NCBI GenBank assembly: GCA_017656235.1
Contig: JACDOF010000001.1
Coordinates: 868,001-932,000 of the forward strand
Source: Brevibacillus sp.
Lineage (GTDB): Bacteria > Bacillota > Bacilli > Brevibacillales > Brevibacillaceae
DNA length: 64,000 nt
Reading direction: 5' to 3'
Shown in pieces: positions 56,454-64,000 of the stretch (the first letter of the stretch is position 1; each line of letters opens with the position of its first letter). Both the position numbers and the translations under genes were made by a program. The notes under the pieces are model-generated. The model saw only the letters and a list, made by a program, of their open reading frames with translations, was not told where the DNA came from and searched no databases.

Positions 56454-58157
56454 TTACGCTTTGATGCGAAGAGAACGCAAGCGATTGACTGCAGCCGCCA
56501 CTTCAAACCTGCGCGGGAGAGCCAAATCGCCGGGATGTTTGCCAACATGGCGGGATATCGCTTCCACGCCGTGTTCTTCCATCATCTCATACAATTCCTC
56601 CATCAGCTCTGCCAACGTTTTGGTACCATCCACTCGGGCAGCTATCTGCATCAGCATGTCGGCGATCGCCCGGCATTGACTCTCATCAACCAACTGCTCC
56701 ACCGCGGACAAGTCGATCCGCTCATCGCCGAAAAGTACCGTCGCCATCCCTTTTGCTTCCACCTTTCCCCTGTTCCCGCGCCGCATGTCGAAGCTGTCCG
56801 GCAGCGGGACGCGGTGGGTAACAGGCCCAAATCCGGAAGTACCTCCCTCACACTGTCTATCGTCATGCTCCCCCGCAATCGTCTTTGCTCTCGCCGTCAC
56901 ATCCAGCGCCCGGTATTCATCCATCATAATGACCCGGTCTGCAACCCGAAAGTAATCGCCGGAACCCCCCAGAACCAGCACGGTGGATACGCCATATGAG
57001 TCGTACAACTGCCGCACCTTGTCAATAAAAGGGGTAATCGGCTCCTTTTCCTTGTGAACCAGCTGCTGCATTTTCGCATCCCGCACCATAAAGTTGTTGG
57101 CACTGGTATCCTCATCAATCAACAAGAGTTTCGTCCCCATTTCCAATGCTTCCATGATGTTGGCCGCCTGTGAGGTACTGCCGCTGGCATCACGCGTGGA
57201 AAATCGCTCAGTCGTTCGTCCGAACGGGAGGTTTTGGATAAACGGCGAGATGTTTACCCCCTCGACGCTCCGGCCGTCTTCTGCCCTGATCTTTACTGCC
57301 GTCTCATCGGTGATGACGAATTCTCGGCCATCCCCGGCGATGTGATTGTACACACCTCGTTCGATGGCGTGAAGCAGTGTGCTTTTTCCGTGGTAGCCGC
57401 CGCCGGCAATCAGCGTGACACCCGCAGGAATGGCCATTCCCCGGATGGGTTCCTGCTGATGTGGAACGGGGATGGCAATCTCAAGTGACGGCGGCGATTG
57501 AAACGGAATCACCCGGCCTTGGCGCAGCGGACGGTTGCTTGTGCCCGATTCCCGCGGCAGAACAGCCCCATTGGCGATAAACGCCACATACCCGTGCTCG
57601 TCCAGAAAACGGCGAATCGCCTGCTGCTGATCGGCCAGTTTAAGATGACGACGCAGCCCTTGTTGATCCATCTGCACGACTCCTTGTTTCACCACTGCCG
57701 GCACGGTCGCGCCCAGCAGCCGGGCAGCATCCTGGCCCAGAATTGTCCGTCCGGTAGCGGGCAAACCTACCGACAAGCGGATTTCAATCGCCTCGTTGGT
57801 CACCTTGACCGCAGTACGCGGTAAGATTTCCTGACCGGGGGCATCGATGGCGATCAAACCACTTTTTCCGCTCCCTTGCTTGCGTGATCCTGTCTGCCGG
57901 ATGGCTGCCGCAACCTGTCTCGCCAGATAGTCTTCCACTGCAATCCGCCGCCACTTCGAATCCAGCCATTCGTCGGCTATATGCCGGCAATCGCGGGGGA
58001 GGATCACGCGGATTCGTGAAGGGGCCGCAAACGGGTCGCCCTGGACGTGATCGATATGTAAGTGATACCACTCCCCTTGATAGCTGCCGCGCAGTTCTTG
58101 ATACGCTTTGTAACCCCTGCCGTCCAATCGGGTTAGCAAGGTACGGAGTCGTTCCAC
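56454..58157 (-). CDS. Predicted ATPase of the ABC class (PF09818-type)
   Basis: 567 residues, cytosolic. Walker A is LIAGGGYHGKSTLLHAIERG near residue 250; an ABC-type signature-like SGSTSQAANIMEALEMG and Walker B TKLLLIDEDTSANNFM follow. This is the PF09818 family of ABC-like ATPases in many bacteria, with unknown function. No transmembrane part is present. The GTG at 58157 (MERLRTLLTRLDGRGYKAY) fits the family start; the frame is open further to 58217. A consensus promoter lies 167-195 bp upstream. Confidence 0.88.
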   Translation of the reverse strand: MERLRTLLTRLDGRGYKAYQELRGSYQGEWYHLHIDHVQGDPFAAPSRIRVILPRDCRHIADEWLDSKWRRIAVEDYLARQVAAAIRQTGSRKQGSGKSGLIAIDAPGQEILPRTAVKVTNEAIEIRLSVGLPATGRTILGQDAARLLGATVPAVVKQGVVQMDQQGLRRHLKLADQQQAIRRFLDEHGYVAFIANGAVLPRESGTSNRPLRQGRVIPFQSPPSLEIAIPVPHQQEPIRGMAIPAGVTLIAGGGYHGKSTLLHAIERGVYNHIAGDGREFVITDETAVKIRAEDGRSVEGVNISPFIQNLPFGRTTERFSTRDASGSTSQAANIMEALEMGTKLLLIDEDTSANNFMVRDAKMQQLVHKEKEPITPFIDKVRQLYDSYGVSTVLVLGGSGDYFRVADRVIMMDEYRALDVTARAKTIAGEHDDRQCEGGTSGFGPVTHRVPLPDSFDMRRGNRGKVEAKGMATVLFGDERIDLSAVEQLVDESQCRAIADMLMQIAARVDGTKTLAELMEELYEMMEEHGVEAISRHVGKHPGDLALPRRFEVAAAVNRLRSLRIKA

Positions 58158-58242
58158 CTCTTCTTCACATCCTCTCGATATAGTCTTCCTGAATAGAATA
58201 CATCCTGCCAACAACAAAAAAAAGACCGCTGTTCCGCGCTAT

Positions 58243-58256
58243 TGTAAGCGCATACA
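58243..58256. promoter_or_regulatory. cre-like site (downstream copy)
   Basis: TGTAAGCGCATACA matches the CcpA-site consensus TGWAANCGNTNWCA at 13 of 14 positions. The surrounding 11 bases (ATTGTAAGCGC) recur exactly at 58334-58344. It lies in the leader of the ABC-class ATPase gene. Confidence 0.5.
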
Positions 58257-58265
58257 AACAGCGGC

Positions 58266-58279
58266 AGCACATATGTGCT
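58266..58279. promoter_or_regulatory. Perfect 14-bp palindrome in the leader
   Basis: AGCACATATGTGCT, between the promoter at 58324-58351 and the gene start. Operator-like; the regulator is unknown. Confidence 0.4.
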
Positions 58280-58323
58280 CATATATATGGATAGGAGTGG
58301 AGAGAAACCATACTGTACTTTTA

Positions 58324-58351
58324 ATTATATTCAATTGTAAGCGCTTGTCAA
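58324..58351 (-). promoter_or_regulatory. Consensus promoter of the ABC-class ATPase gene, with a cre-like site over it
   Basis: On the minus strand both hexamers are perfect: TTGACA (58346-58351), a 16-base spacer and TATAAT (58324-58329). A LacI/CcpA-like core AAGCGCTT sits in the spacer (58339-58346), within TGTAAGCGCTTGTC (three mismatches to the cre consensus). A repressor there would block RNA polymerase. Transcription should begin near 58317, giving a ~160-base leader. Confidence 0.8.
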
Positions 58352-58392
58352 ACCTTTTTTGCTCATTTTGTTTATTTTTTGGGATGTGCCGG

Positions 58393-58432
58393 CACCTGTC
58401 CAACCTGTCACAGTTGGCATGTCGGACAGGTG
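58393..58432. repeat. Nested inverted repeat after aroA
   Basis: CACCTGTCC (58393-58401) with GGACAGGTG (58424-58432); CCAAC (58400-58404) with GTTGG inside. No T tract leftward, so a weak terminator at best for aroA (stop 58450). Confidence 0.45.
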
Positions 58433-58449
58433 CACTGTGCATGATGTGG

Positions 58450-59730
58450 TTATTTCGTGATCCGCGCCAACAGATCGGCGAATCCCGGAAAGGACACATT
58501 GATCGCTTCCGCATTTGCTATCGTCGTTTCACCCGTGGCTGCCAGTCCGGCCACGGCCATTGCCATCCCGATCCGGTGATCCCCCAGGCTGTCGATCTCC
58601 GCGCCTGAAAGCGGGGTCCCCCCCTCGATGATCATCCCGTCGTCAGTCGGTGTCACTTTGGCGCCAAATTTGGTCAGTTGGGAAACGACTGTCGCGATGC
58701 GATCCGTCTCTTTCACCTTCAACTCCTGAGCATCCCGGATAACGGTTGTTCCCTTGGCCTGAGTCGCCATGACCGCAATCACCGGGATTTCGTCGATCAA
58801 ACGGGGAATCAGTTCACCTTCGATCACGGTCCCGTTCAGTTCGGAATGGAAGACGTGCAGATCAGCGACTGGTTCTTCATTTACCAGGCGTTCGTTGACA
58901 ATTTCCAGACGTCCCCCCATCGCCCGCACCACGTCAATAATGCCCGTCCGCGTCGGATTAATGCCTACTTGTTCAATGACAAGCGAGCTGTTTGGAACCA
59001 TCATCACGGCGGCAATCAAAAAGGCTGCCGACGAGATGTCGCCCGGTACGACAATCTCACGCCCCTGCAGCGTTTGACCACCAGACACCGACACACGGGT
59101 TCCCTCGCATCGAACGTCTATCCCAAAAGCTTTCAGCATCCGCTCTGTATGATCCCGGGACACATGCGGTTCCACCACGCTGGTCGTCCCTTCAGCCTGC
59201 AGTCCGGCCAACAAAATGGCTGACTTGACCTGCGCACTTGCTACTGGCGAACGGTAATCAATCCCTTTTAATTTACCTCCGCGGATGGCCAGTGGCGTGA
59301 ATTCACCGTTTTGCCGGCCATCAATCCTTGCGCCCATCTCCCGCAGCGGACCGACGACGCGGCGCATGGGCCGTTTGGCGATCGATTCGTCCCCTTCCAA
59401 TACGGCGTGGAACGGCTGTGTCGCCAAAATTCCGGCCATCAGCCTGATGGTGGTACCGGAGTTGCCGACATCGAGCCGTTGATGGGGTTCGCTAAGCCCG
59501 TACCATCCCTTTCCCTCCACGGTGACGGAGTCGCCATCCTGCTCAATGGAGATGCCCATCCGGCGGAAACAACTGATCGTGCTGAGGCAGTCTGCTCCTG
59601 GCAAAAAACCGCTGATTCGCGTTGTTCCCTCTGCCAAAGCACCAAACATCACCGCGCGGTGGGAAATGGACTTGTCACCTGGTACGCGGATCGTCCCTTC
59701 GATTTGCTTCGCTTTCGACACGCGCAACAC
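58450..59730 (-). CDS. aroA: 3-phosphoshikimate 1-carboxyvinyltransferase (EPSP synthase)
   Basis: About 426 residues. PEP/shikimate-3-phosphate site residues are in [37 protein letters not shown] and [28 protein letters not shown] and [14 protein letters not shown] are also conserved. Sixth step of the shikimate pathway. The GTG at 59739 is too close to GGGGAG; the GTG at 59730 is 8 bases away and preferred. In B. subtilis the gene is called aroE and ends the same run. Confidence 0.96.
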   Translation of the reverse strand: MLRVSKAKQIEGTIRVPGDKSISHRAVMFGALAEGTTRISGFLPGADCLSTISCFRRMGISIEQDGDSVTVEGKGWYGLSEPHQRLDVGNSGTTIRLMAGILATQPFHAVLEGDESIAKRPMRRVVGPLREMGARIDGRQNGEFTPLAIRGGKLKGIDYRSPVASAQVKSAILLAGLQAEGTTSVVEPHVSRDHTERMLKAFGIDVRCEGTRVSVSGGQTLQGREIVVPGDISSAAFLIAAVMMVPNSSLVIEQVGINPTRTGIIDVVRAMGGRLEIVNERLVNEEPVADLHVFHSELNGTVIEGELIPRLIDEIPVIAVMATQAKGTTVIRDAQELKVKETDRIATVVSQLTKFGAKVTPTDDGMIIEGGTPLSGAEIDSLGDHRIGMAMAVAGLAATGETTIANAEAINVSFPGFADLLARITK

Positions 59731-59748
59731 ATCTTCCACTCCCCTCTC

Positions 59749-60849
59749 TCAATCTCTGCGATAAACGTTGTACTCGAAAAAGCGCAGCAGTTCTTCTCCT
59801 TTTTCCAGCTCTTCCTCGTTGCGAAACGTGATCCGCAGCACACCCATGATATCTTCTCTGCTTTCCATGATGCGGATGTTGGTAATGCTGATCTGTTTGG
59901 CACCCAGCAGGGTGGTGATGCGGCCGATTTCTCCGGGATGATCGGGGATGTCCAGATACAAATCGTAGAGCGGCTGCATCGCTCCCTTGCGACGTTCCGG
60001 CAGTTGTTCACGGAAATCGCGGGCAGTTTGAAAGAACTGCTCAATTCCCTCCTCGTTGCCGTCAGCCACCAGCTGCATCACGCGATCCAGACCGGACCGC
60101 CACTGTTCGGCAATGTCCAACAGATAGTCCCTGTTGTTGAGCAGGATGTCCCGCCAAAGACGGGGGTTGCTGGAAGCGATGCGGGTAATGTCGCGAAACC
60201 CGCCCGCCGCCAGCAGCTGGTACCAGCCGTTTTGCTCGTTGTAGGCGCTCACCAGGTTGACCAGGGCCGCAGCGATGATGTGCGGAAAATGGCTGACTGC
60301 TCCAACGATACGGTCGTGTTCGGCCGGATCAAGTTCGATGACCTTTGCCCTTGTCGCGGCAAGGACCGCGGTCAGCCGGTCCACATCCGCCCTGCTCACT
60401 TCTTCGGTTGGCGTCAGCACGTAATAGGCATTCTCGAACAGCCTTTCGTTTGCCGCTTCCACGCCTGATTTGTGTGAACCGGCCATGGGATGTCCGCCAA
60501 TGAACGTTACCTGCTTGTCCGCCAGCCGTTTTCCGTAGCGGACGATCTTTTGCTTGGTGCTGCCCACGTCGCTGACGATGGCGCCTGCTTTCAGTTCCAC
60601 AACCGCCAATTGATCGATAAGCGGGTAAATCTGTTCGACCGGCGCTGCCAAAAAGATAAAATCCGCTTCCCGCACAGCCGTCTGCAGATCGGTTGTTCCC
60701 GCATGGAGTATCCCCTTGTTCAGTGCCTTGTCAAGGTATTCTTCCCGGACATCATACCCGATCAGCCGATGACGGGCGTCTGATTTCAAGGCCAGGGCCA
60801 GCGAACCTCCGATCAGTCCGACGCCCAATACTGCAATTGTCGTTTTCAT
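59749..60849 (-). CDS. tyrA: Prephenate dehydrogenase with C-terminal ACT domain
   Basis: 366 residues. NAD-binding IAVLGVGLIGGSLALAL; catalytic GGHPMAGSHKSGVEAA and VSHFPHIIAAALVNL. The last ~80 residues form an ACT domain (LYLDIPDHPGEIGRITTLLG) for feedback by tyrosine. It oxidises prephenate to 4-hydroxyphenylpyruvate. The frame is open to 60975, but AAAGGG 8 bases before the ATG at 60849 and the Rossmann start decide it. aroA follows after 18 bp. Confidence 0.96.
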   Translation of the reverse strand: MKTTIAVLGVGLIGGSLALALKSDARHRLIGYDVREEYLDKALNKGILHAGTTDLQTAVREADFIFLAAPVEQIYPLIDQLAVVELKAGAIVSDVGSTKQKIVRYGKRLADKQVTFIGGHPMAGSHKSGVEAANERLFENAYYVLTPTEEVSRADVDRLTAVLAATRAKVIELDPAEHDRIVGAVSHFPHIIAAALVNLVSAYNEQNGWYQLLAAGGFRDITRIASSNPRLWRDILLNNRDYLLDIAEQWRSGLDRVMQLVADGNEEGIEQFFQTARDFREQLPERRKGAMQPLYDLYLDIPDHPGEIGRITTLLGAKQISITNIRIMESREDIMGVLRITFRNEEELEKGEELLRFFEYNVYRRD

Positions 60850-60914
60850 CTCCACGTCCCTTTCTCTCTGCTTTCTCAAGAAAGCTCTTCTGCCAGACGC
60901 CGCAGACGCGCAAA

Positions 60915-60938
60915 AGATGCCGGCCGAAGCCGGCATCT
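60915..60938 (-). terminator. Hairpin between hisC and tyrA, possible terminator or attenuator
   Basis: AGATGCCGGC-TTCG-GCCGGCATCT on the minus strand: a perfect 10-bp stem with a UUCG loop, two bases after the hisC stop. Only TTTTG follows, so some transcripts may read through into tyrA-aroA. Confidence 0.65.
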
Positions 60939-60940
60939 CT

Positions 60941-62038
60941 CTATTGTTTGAGAGCTTCCAGTACGACTGCCTCAAGTGCAGCCAGCAGTTTGTTGTTCTG
61001 TTCAGCCGTTCCTACCGTAATCCGCTGATAGCCCGGAAAGCCGAGCGCGGCGCCGGAACGAACAATAAGTCCTTTTTCCAGCAGCTTGCCAAACACCACG
61101 TTGGAATCCTGCCTGATGTCAACCAAAACGAAGTTGGCTTGTGACGGGAAGTAGGTCAAGCCCAGCTCATCAAACCTGTCGGTCAGGAGTTTCATGTTGG
61201 TCCGGTTTTGCTCCCGGCATCCCGCCACGAACTCCTGATCCGCCAGCGCCGCCCGGGCAGCCGCCTGTGCCAGCGTACTGGTGTTGAACGGTTCGCGTAC
61301 ATGGTTCAGGTGTTCAATCACCTCCGGACGGGCAATCCCGTAGCCAATGCGCAGTGCAGCCAATCCGTAGATTTTGGAAAAAGTACGTAAAACGATAAGA
61401 TTCGGATATTTGGCCAGCAGGGGAATCGTTTGCGGATAATCCTCCGCCACAACGTACTCGTAATACGCCTCATCCATCACGACCAGGACATCTCTTGGCA
61501 CCTTTTCCAGAAAGCTGAGCAGTTGGCTTTCTGTCACGATGGTGCCGGACGGATTGTTGGGATTGCAGACCCAAACCACGCGTGTCTTCTCGTTAATCGC
61601 CTGGGCCATTGCATCCAGGTCGTGTACGCCTTCCTTGAGCGGCACTTCGATCAACTCCGCTCCTTCGATAATGGCATTGGATCGGTACTGCGGAAAGGTG
61701 GGTGTGGCCATCACCGTATTGGTTCCTTCGGACAGGAACGTACGGGCGATCATCTGCACGATCTCGTCAGAACCATTGCCAAAGATCAATTGATTCGGCT
61801 CCACCTGCAAAAACTGAGCCAGTTCCCAGCGAAGCTGCATGCTTCCGCCATCCGGGTATATGGCCAACGTATCCAGGTGCGCTGCCAGCGCTTCCTTTAC
61901 TTTCGGTGAACAACCAAACGGGTTTTCATTGGATGCCAGTTTAATTACTTCCGTAAGCCCCAGCTCACGCTTTACTTCTTCAATTGGCTTTCCTGGCTGG
62001 TACACGGGCACATCTAGGATGCGCTGCTTCGGAATCAT
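60941..62038 (-). CDS. hisC: Histidinol-phosphate aminotransferase
   Basis: 365 residues. PLP lysine in RTFSKIYGLAALRIGYG; substrate/PLP residues in IKLASNENPFGCSPKV, FGNGSDEIVQMI and VWVCNPNNPSGT, DEAYYEYV. It serves histidine synthesis and in bacilli also aromatic transamination, which explains its place between trpA and tyrA, as in B. subtilis. trpA ends 29 bp upstream. Confidence 0.96.
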   Translation of the reverse strand: MIPKQRILDVPVYQPGKPIEEVKRELGLTEVIKLASNENPFGCSPKVKEALAAHLDTLAIYPDGGSMQLRWELAQFLQVEPNQLIFGNGSDEIVQMIARTFLSEGTNTVMATPTFPQYRSNAIIEGAELIEVPLKEGVHDLDAMAQAINEKTRVVWVCNPNNPSGTIVTESQLLSFLEKVPRDVLVVMDEAYYEYVVAEDYPQTIPLLAKYPNLIVLRTFSKIYGLAALRIGYGIARPEVIEHLNHVREPFNTSTLAQAAARAALADQEFVAGCREQNRTNMKLLTDRFDELGLTYFPSQANFVLVDIRQDSNVVFGKLLEKGLIVRSGAALGFPGYQRITVGTAEQNNKLLAALEAVVLEALKQ

Positions 62039-62067
62039 TCCATATCACTCCAGAACGGTTTTTCCTG

Positions 62068-62886
62068 TTATTTTAACGCAGAGAGCAAGTTTTGTACAAA
62101 CGTTTTTATGTTGCTGATTCCTTCCTCTCGCCGTGCGCTGTCCTTTAACAACGGTAGATTCCGTTCAATTTCCTGCACAATGGCACTCCCGACGATCACC
62201 CCGTCTGCGTGTGCGGCCACCTGCCGCACTTGCTGCGGCGTGGAGATGCCAAAGCCAACAGCGATGGGGATGGAGGTACTGGCTCGTACTTTGGATAAAA
62301 ACTGAGCCAGATCATCCGGCAGCTCTTCCCTCGCCCCGGTAACACCAAGCGAAGAGACACAATAGAGAAATCCGCTGGCCCTCTGCCCGATCCGGGCAAT
62401 CCGCTGCTCCGATGTGGGGGCGACCAGTGAAATCACATGCAGTCCGTTGGCACGAGCTGCCTGAACCGCCGCTTCGTTTTCCTCCACCGGGAGGTCGGGA
62501 ATGACCACGCCATCCGCTCCATGCTGGCGCAGGTCGGCAAAAAAGGCATCGATGCCGTATTGCAGCACCGGATTGTAATAGCTGAACAACACCAGCGGAA
62601 CCTCTATCCCTGCTTCCCGCAAGCGCCGGACAAAATCAATGACGTCGCGGATCGTCGTCTTGGACGCAAGCGCCCGCAGTGAAGCACGCTGTATGGTCGG
62701 CCCATCGGCCAGCGGATCGGAATACGGCACGCCCAGTTCAATCAGCGAAGAACCGGCCTCAACCAGCGCCTTAACCAGTTGGAAGGAAACCTCAAGAGAC
62801 GGGTCTCCCACCGTGACGAAAGGCATGAAATGCTTCCTGCTTCGATCGGCAAACAGGAGGTCTATCCGATTGCCCGCTTGGATCAC
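62068..62886 (-). CDS. trpA: Tryptophan synthase alpha chain
   Basis: 272 residues. Catalytic Glu in [21 protein letters not shown] and Asp in [14 protein letters not shown]; phosphate loop [26 protein letters not shown]. It cleaves indole-glycerol phosphate and passes indole to TrpB. Start overlaps trpB's stop by four bases. Confidence 0.97.
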   Translation of the reverse strand: MIQAGNRIDLLFADRSRKHFMPFVTVGDPSLEVSFQLVKALVEAGSSLIELGVPYSDPLADGPTIQRASLRALASKTTIRDVIDFVRRLREAGIEVPLVLFSYYNPVLQYGIDAFFADLRQHGADGVVIPDLPVEENEAAVQAARANGLHVISLVAPTSEQRIARIGQRASGFLYCVSSLGVTGAREELPDDLAQFLSKVRASTSIPIAVGFGISTPQQVRQVAAHADGVIVGSAIVQEIERNLPLLKDSARREEGISNIKTFVQNLLSALK

Positions 62887-64000
62887 CGCTTCTCGCCCCC
62901 TTGTTCGAGATAGTGCTGGATCGCTTCGACATCCTTGTCACCACGCCCGGACAAACAAACAACGATCACCTGATCCGTTCCCATTTGCGGAGCGATCTTC
63001 ACCGCTTCGGCCAAGGCATGGGCGCTCTCCAGTGCGGGAATGATTCCCTCCGTCTCAGAAAGCAGCTGCAATGCGGCCAGGGCTTCCTCGTCAGTAACAG
63101 CGGTGTAGCTGACGCGGCCGATTTCCTTGAGATAGGCATGCTCCGGACCGACGCCGGGGTAGTCCAGTCCCGCCGAAATCGAATGCGCTTCCTGTACCTG
63201 CCCCCATTCATCCTGCAGGAGGTAGGTGAGCGCCCCATGAAGCACGCCAGGTGTGCCCAGTGACAAGGTGGCGGCATGTTTGCCGCTCGCAAGTCCGTGT
63301 CCGGCGGCTTCTACACCGCGCAGGTTCACCTCATCCCCGATAAACGGGTAAAACATGCCCATCGCATTGCTGCCTCCCCCGACACAGGCAATCACTACGT
63401 CCGGCAGCCGGCCAATCTGGGCCATGCACTGCTCTCTGGTCTCTTCGCCGATTATCTTTTGAAACTCGCGCACCATGTACGGATAGGGATGGGGACCGAC
63501 GACAGAACCAATCACGTAAAAAGTATCGTCAACGTGGGACACCCAGTAGCGGATCGCTTCATTGGTCGCATCCTTCAGCGTCCGGGTCCCGGAGGTGACG
63601 GGAACGACCTCGGCGCCGAGCAGTTTCATTCGAAACACATTGAGCGCCTGCCGCTTGATGTCTTCCTCACCCATAAACACTTTGCAGGACAAGCCCAGTT
63701 TGGCCGCCACGGTGGCGCTGGCCACACCGTGCTGACCGGCGCCTGTTTCGGCAATAATCGCCTTTTTGCCGAGACGTTTGGCCAAGAGCCCTTGGCCCAG
63801 TGCGTTATTCAGCTTGTGAGCTCCGGTGTGGTTCAGATCTTCCCGTTTCAGGTAGATCTGCGCTCCTCCCAGCGTCTCCGACAGTCGTTCTGCCTCGTAA
63901 AGCGGCGTCGGTCTTCCAGCGTAATGGCACAGCAGGTGGTTCAACTGCGCGAGGAACTGCGGGTCCCGCCTGGCTTCTTCAAAAGCTGTCTCCAGTTGGT
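62883..64000 (-). CDS. trpB: Tryptophan synthase beta chain (5' end beyond window)
   Basis: About 372 residues visible. PLP Lys in [13 protein letters not shown], loop GAGQHGVAS, phosphate-binding [10 protein letters not shown], and a usual C-terminus. An internal ATG at 63944 could mislead, but the frame continues upstream as [22 protein letters not shown], the family N-terminus, to the window edge. So the true start is outside. trpA follows, coupled by overlap. Confidence 0.97.
   Translation of the reverse strand, partial: QLETAFEEARRDPQFLAQLNHLLCHYAGRPTPLYEAERLSETLGGAQIYLKREDLNHTGAHKLNNALGQGLLAKRLGKKAIIAETGAGQHGVASATVAAKLGLSCKVFMGEEDIKRQALNVFRMKLLGAEVVPVTSGTRTLKDATNEAIRYWVSHVDDTFYVIGSVVGPHPYPYMVREFQKIIGEETREQCMAQIGRLPDVVIACVGGGSNAMGMFYPFIGDEVNLRGVEAAGHGLASGKHAATLSLGTPGVLHGALTYLLQDEWGQVQEAHSISAGLDYPGVGPEHAYLKEIGRVSYTAVTDEEALAALQLLSETEGIIPALESAHALAEAVKIAPQMGTDQVIVVCLSGRGDKDVEAIQHYLEQGGEKR

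Noticed and set aside
59311-60468. 385-residue plus-strand frame
   Set aside because: Antisense shadow of aroA and tyrA, whose motifs are clear on the other strand.

Overview
The window reads as chromosome of an aerobic, spore-forming member of the Bacillota, most like Brevibacillus/Paenibacillaceae. The evidence is gene content and order: the panD-panC-panB, birA-cca-bshA-bshB1-mgsA-dapB-ypjD, ypjC/ypjB/ypjA, qcrA-qcrB-qcrC, ypiF, IDEAL and TPR blocks, and trpB-trpA-hisC-tyrA-aroA all follow the Bacillus subtilis dinG-to-trp region. Bacillithiol genes, spore genes (YheC/D-type, YpjB), AGGAGG-type ribosome sites with frequent GTG/TTG starts, and fairly high G+C fit this. I saw no tRNA, rRNA, insertion sequence, prophage or CRISPR array.

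Layout. 1-7 kb: a cut-off PAS-GGDEF gene, a YheC/D ATP-grasp protein, a pseudouridine synthase, an IclR regulator divergent from malate synthase aceB, a glycerophosphodiesterase and a thioredoxin. 7-10.3 kb: a LysR regulator divergent from leuC-leuD. 10.3-18.7 kb: a small ORF behind a 26-bp palindrome, an acyl-CoA ligase, a 600-bp non-coding stretch holding two nested inverted repeats, YajQ, a four-gene cluster resembling ygiB-ygiC plus DUF350, and pepF. 18.7-29.8 kb: UDP-sugar dehydrogenase, a coiled-coil protein, dnaD, asnS, aspB, a giant decapeptide-repeat protein, an FtsH-like protease lacking its outer domain next to a separate membrane partner, and ypmB. 29.8-37.6 kb: mtaD, rex, a metallo-beta-lactamase-like lipoprotein, dinG and a TPR protein. 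37.7-53.7 kb: pantothenate, biotin ligase, CCA, bacillithiol, methylglyoxal and lysine genes, then menaquinol:cytochrome c reductase and TPR genes. 53.7-64 kb: an ECF sigma/anti-sigma pair, an inserted two-gene unit (amidohydrolase-like protein and ABC-class ATPase) with its own consensus promoter, then the aromatic/histidine genes up to a trpB cut by the window edge.

Most of the window is conserved housekeeping DNA. The less ordinary parts are the gap-free 46 x 10-residue repeat protein (24.1-26.0 kb), the two-gene FtsH-like module (26.3-28.3 kb), the nested inverted repeats (12.47-12.90 kb), the ygiBC-like cluster (14.1-16.6 kb), and two proteins that keep an enzyme fold but have lost its metal ligands (32.1-33.0 and 55.2-56.3 kb). 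Functions were assigned by reading motifs; no database search was run.
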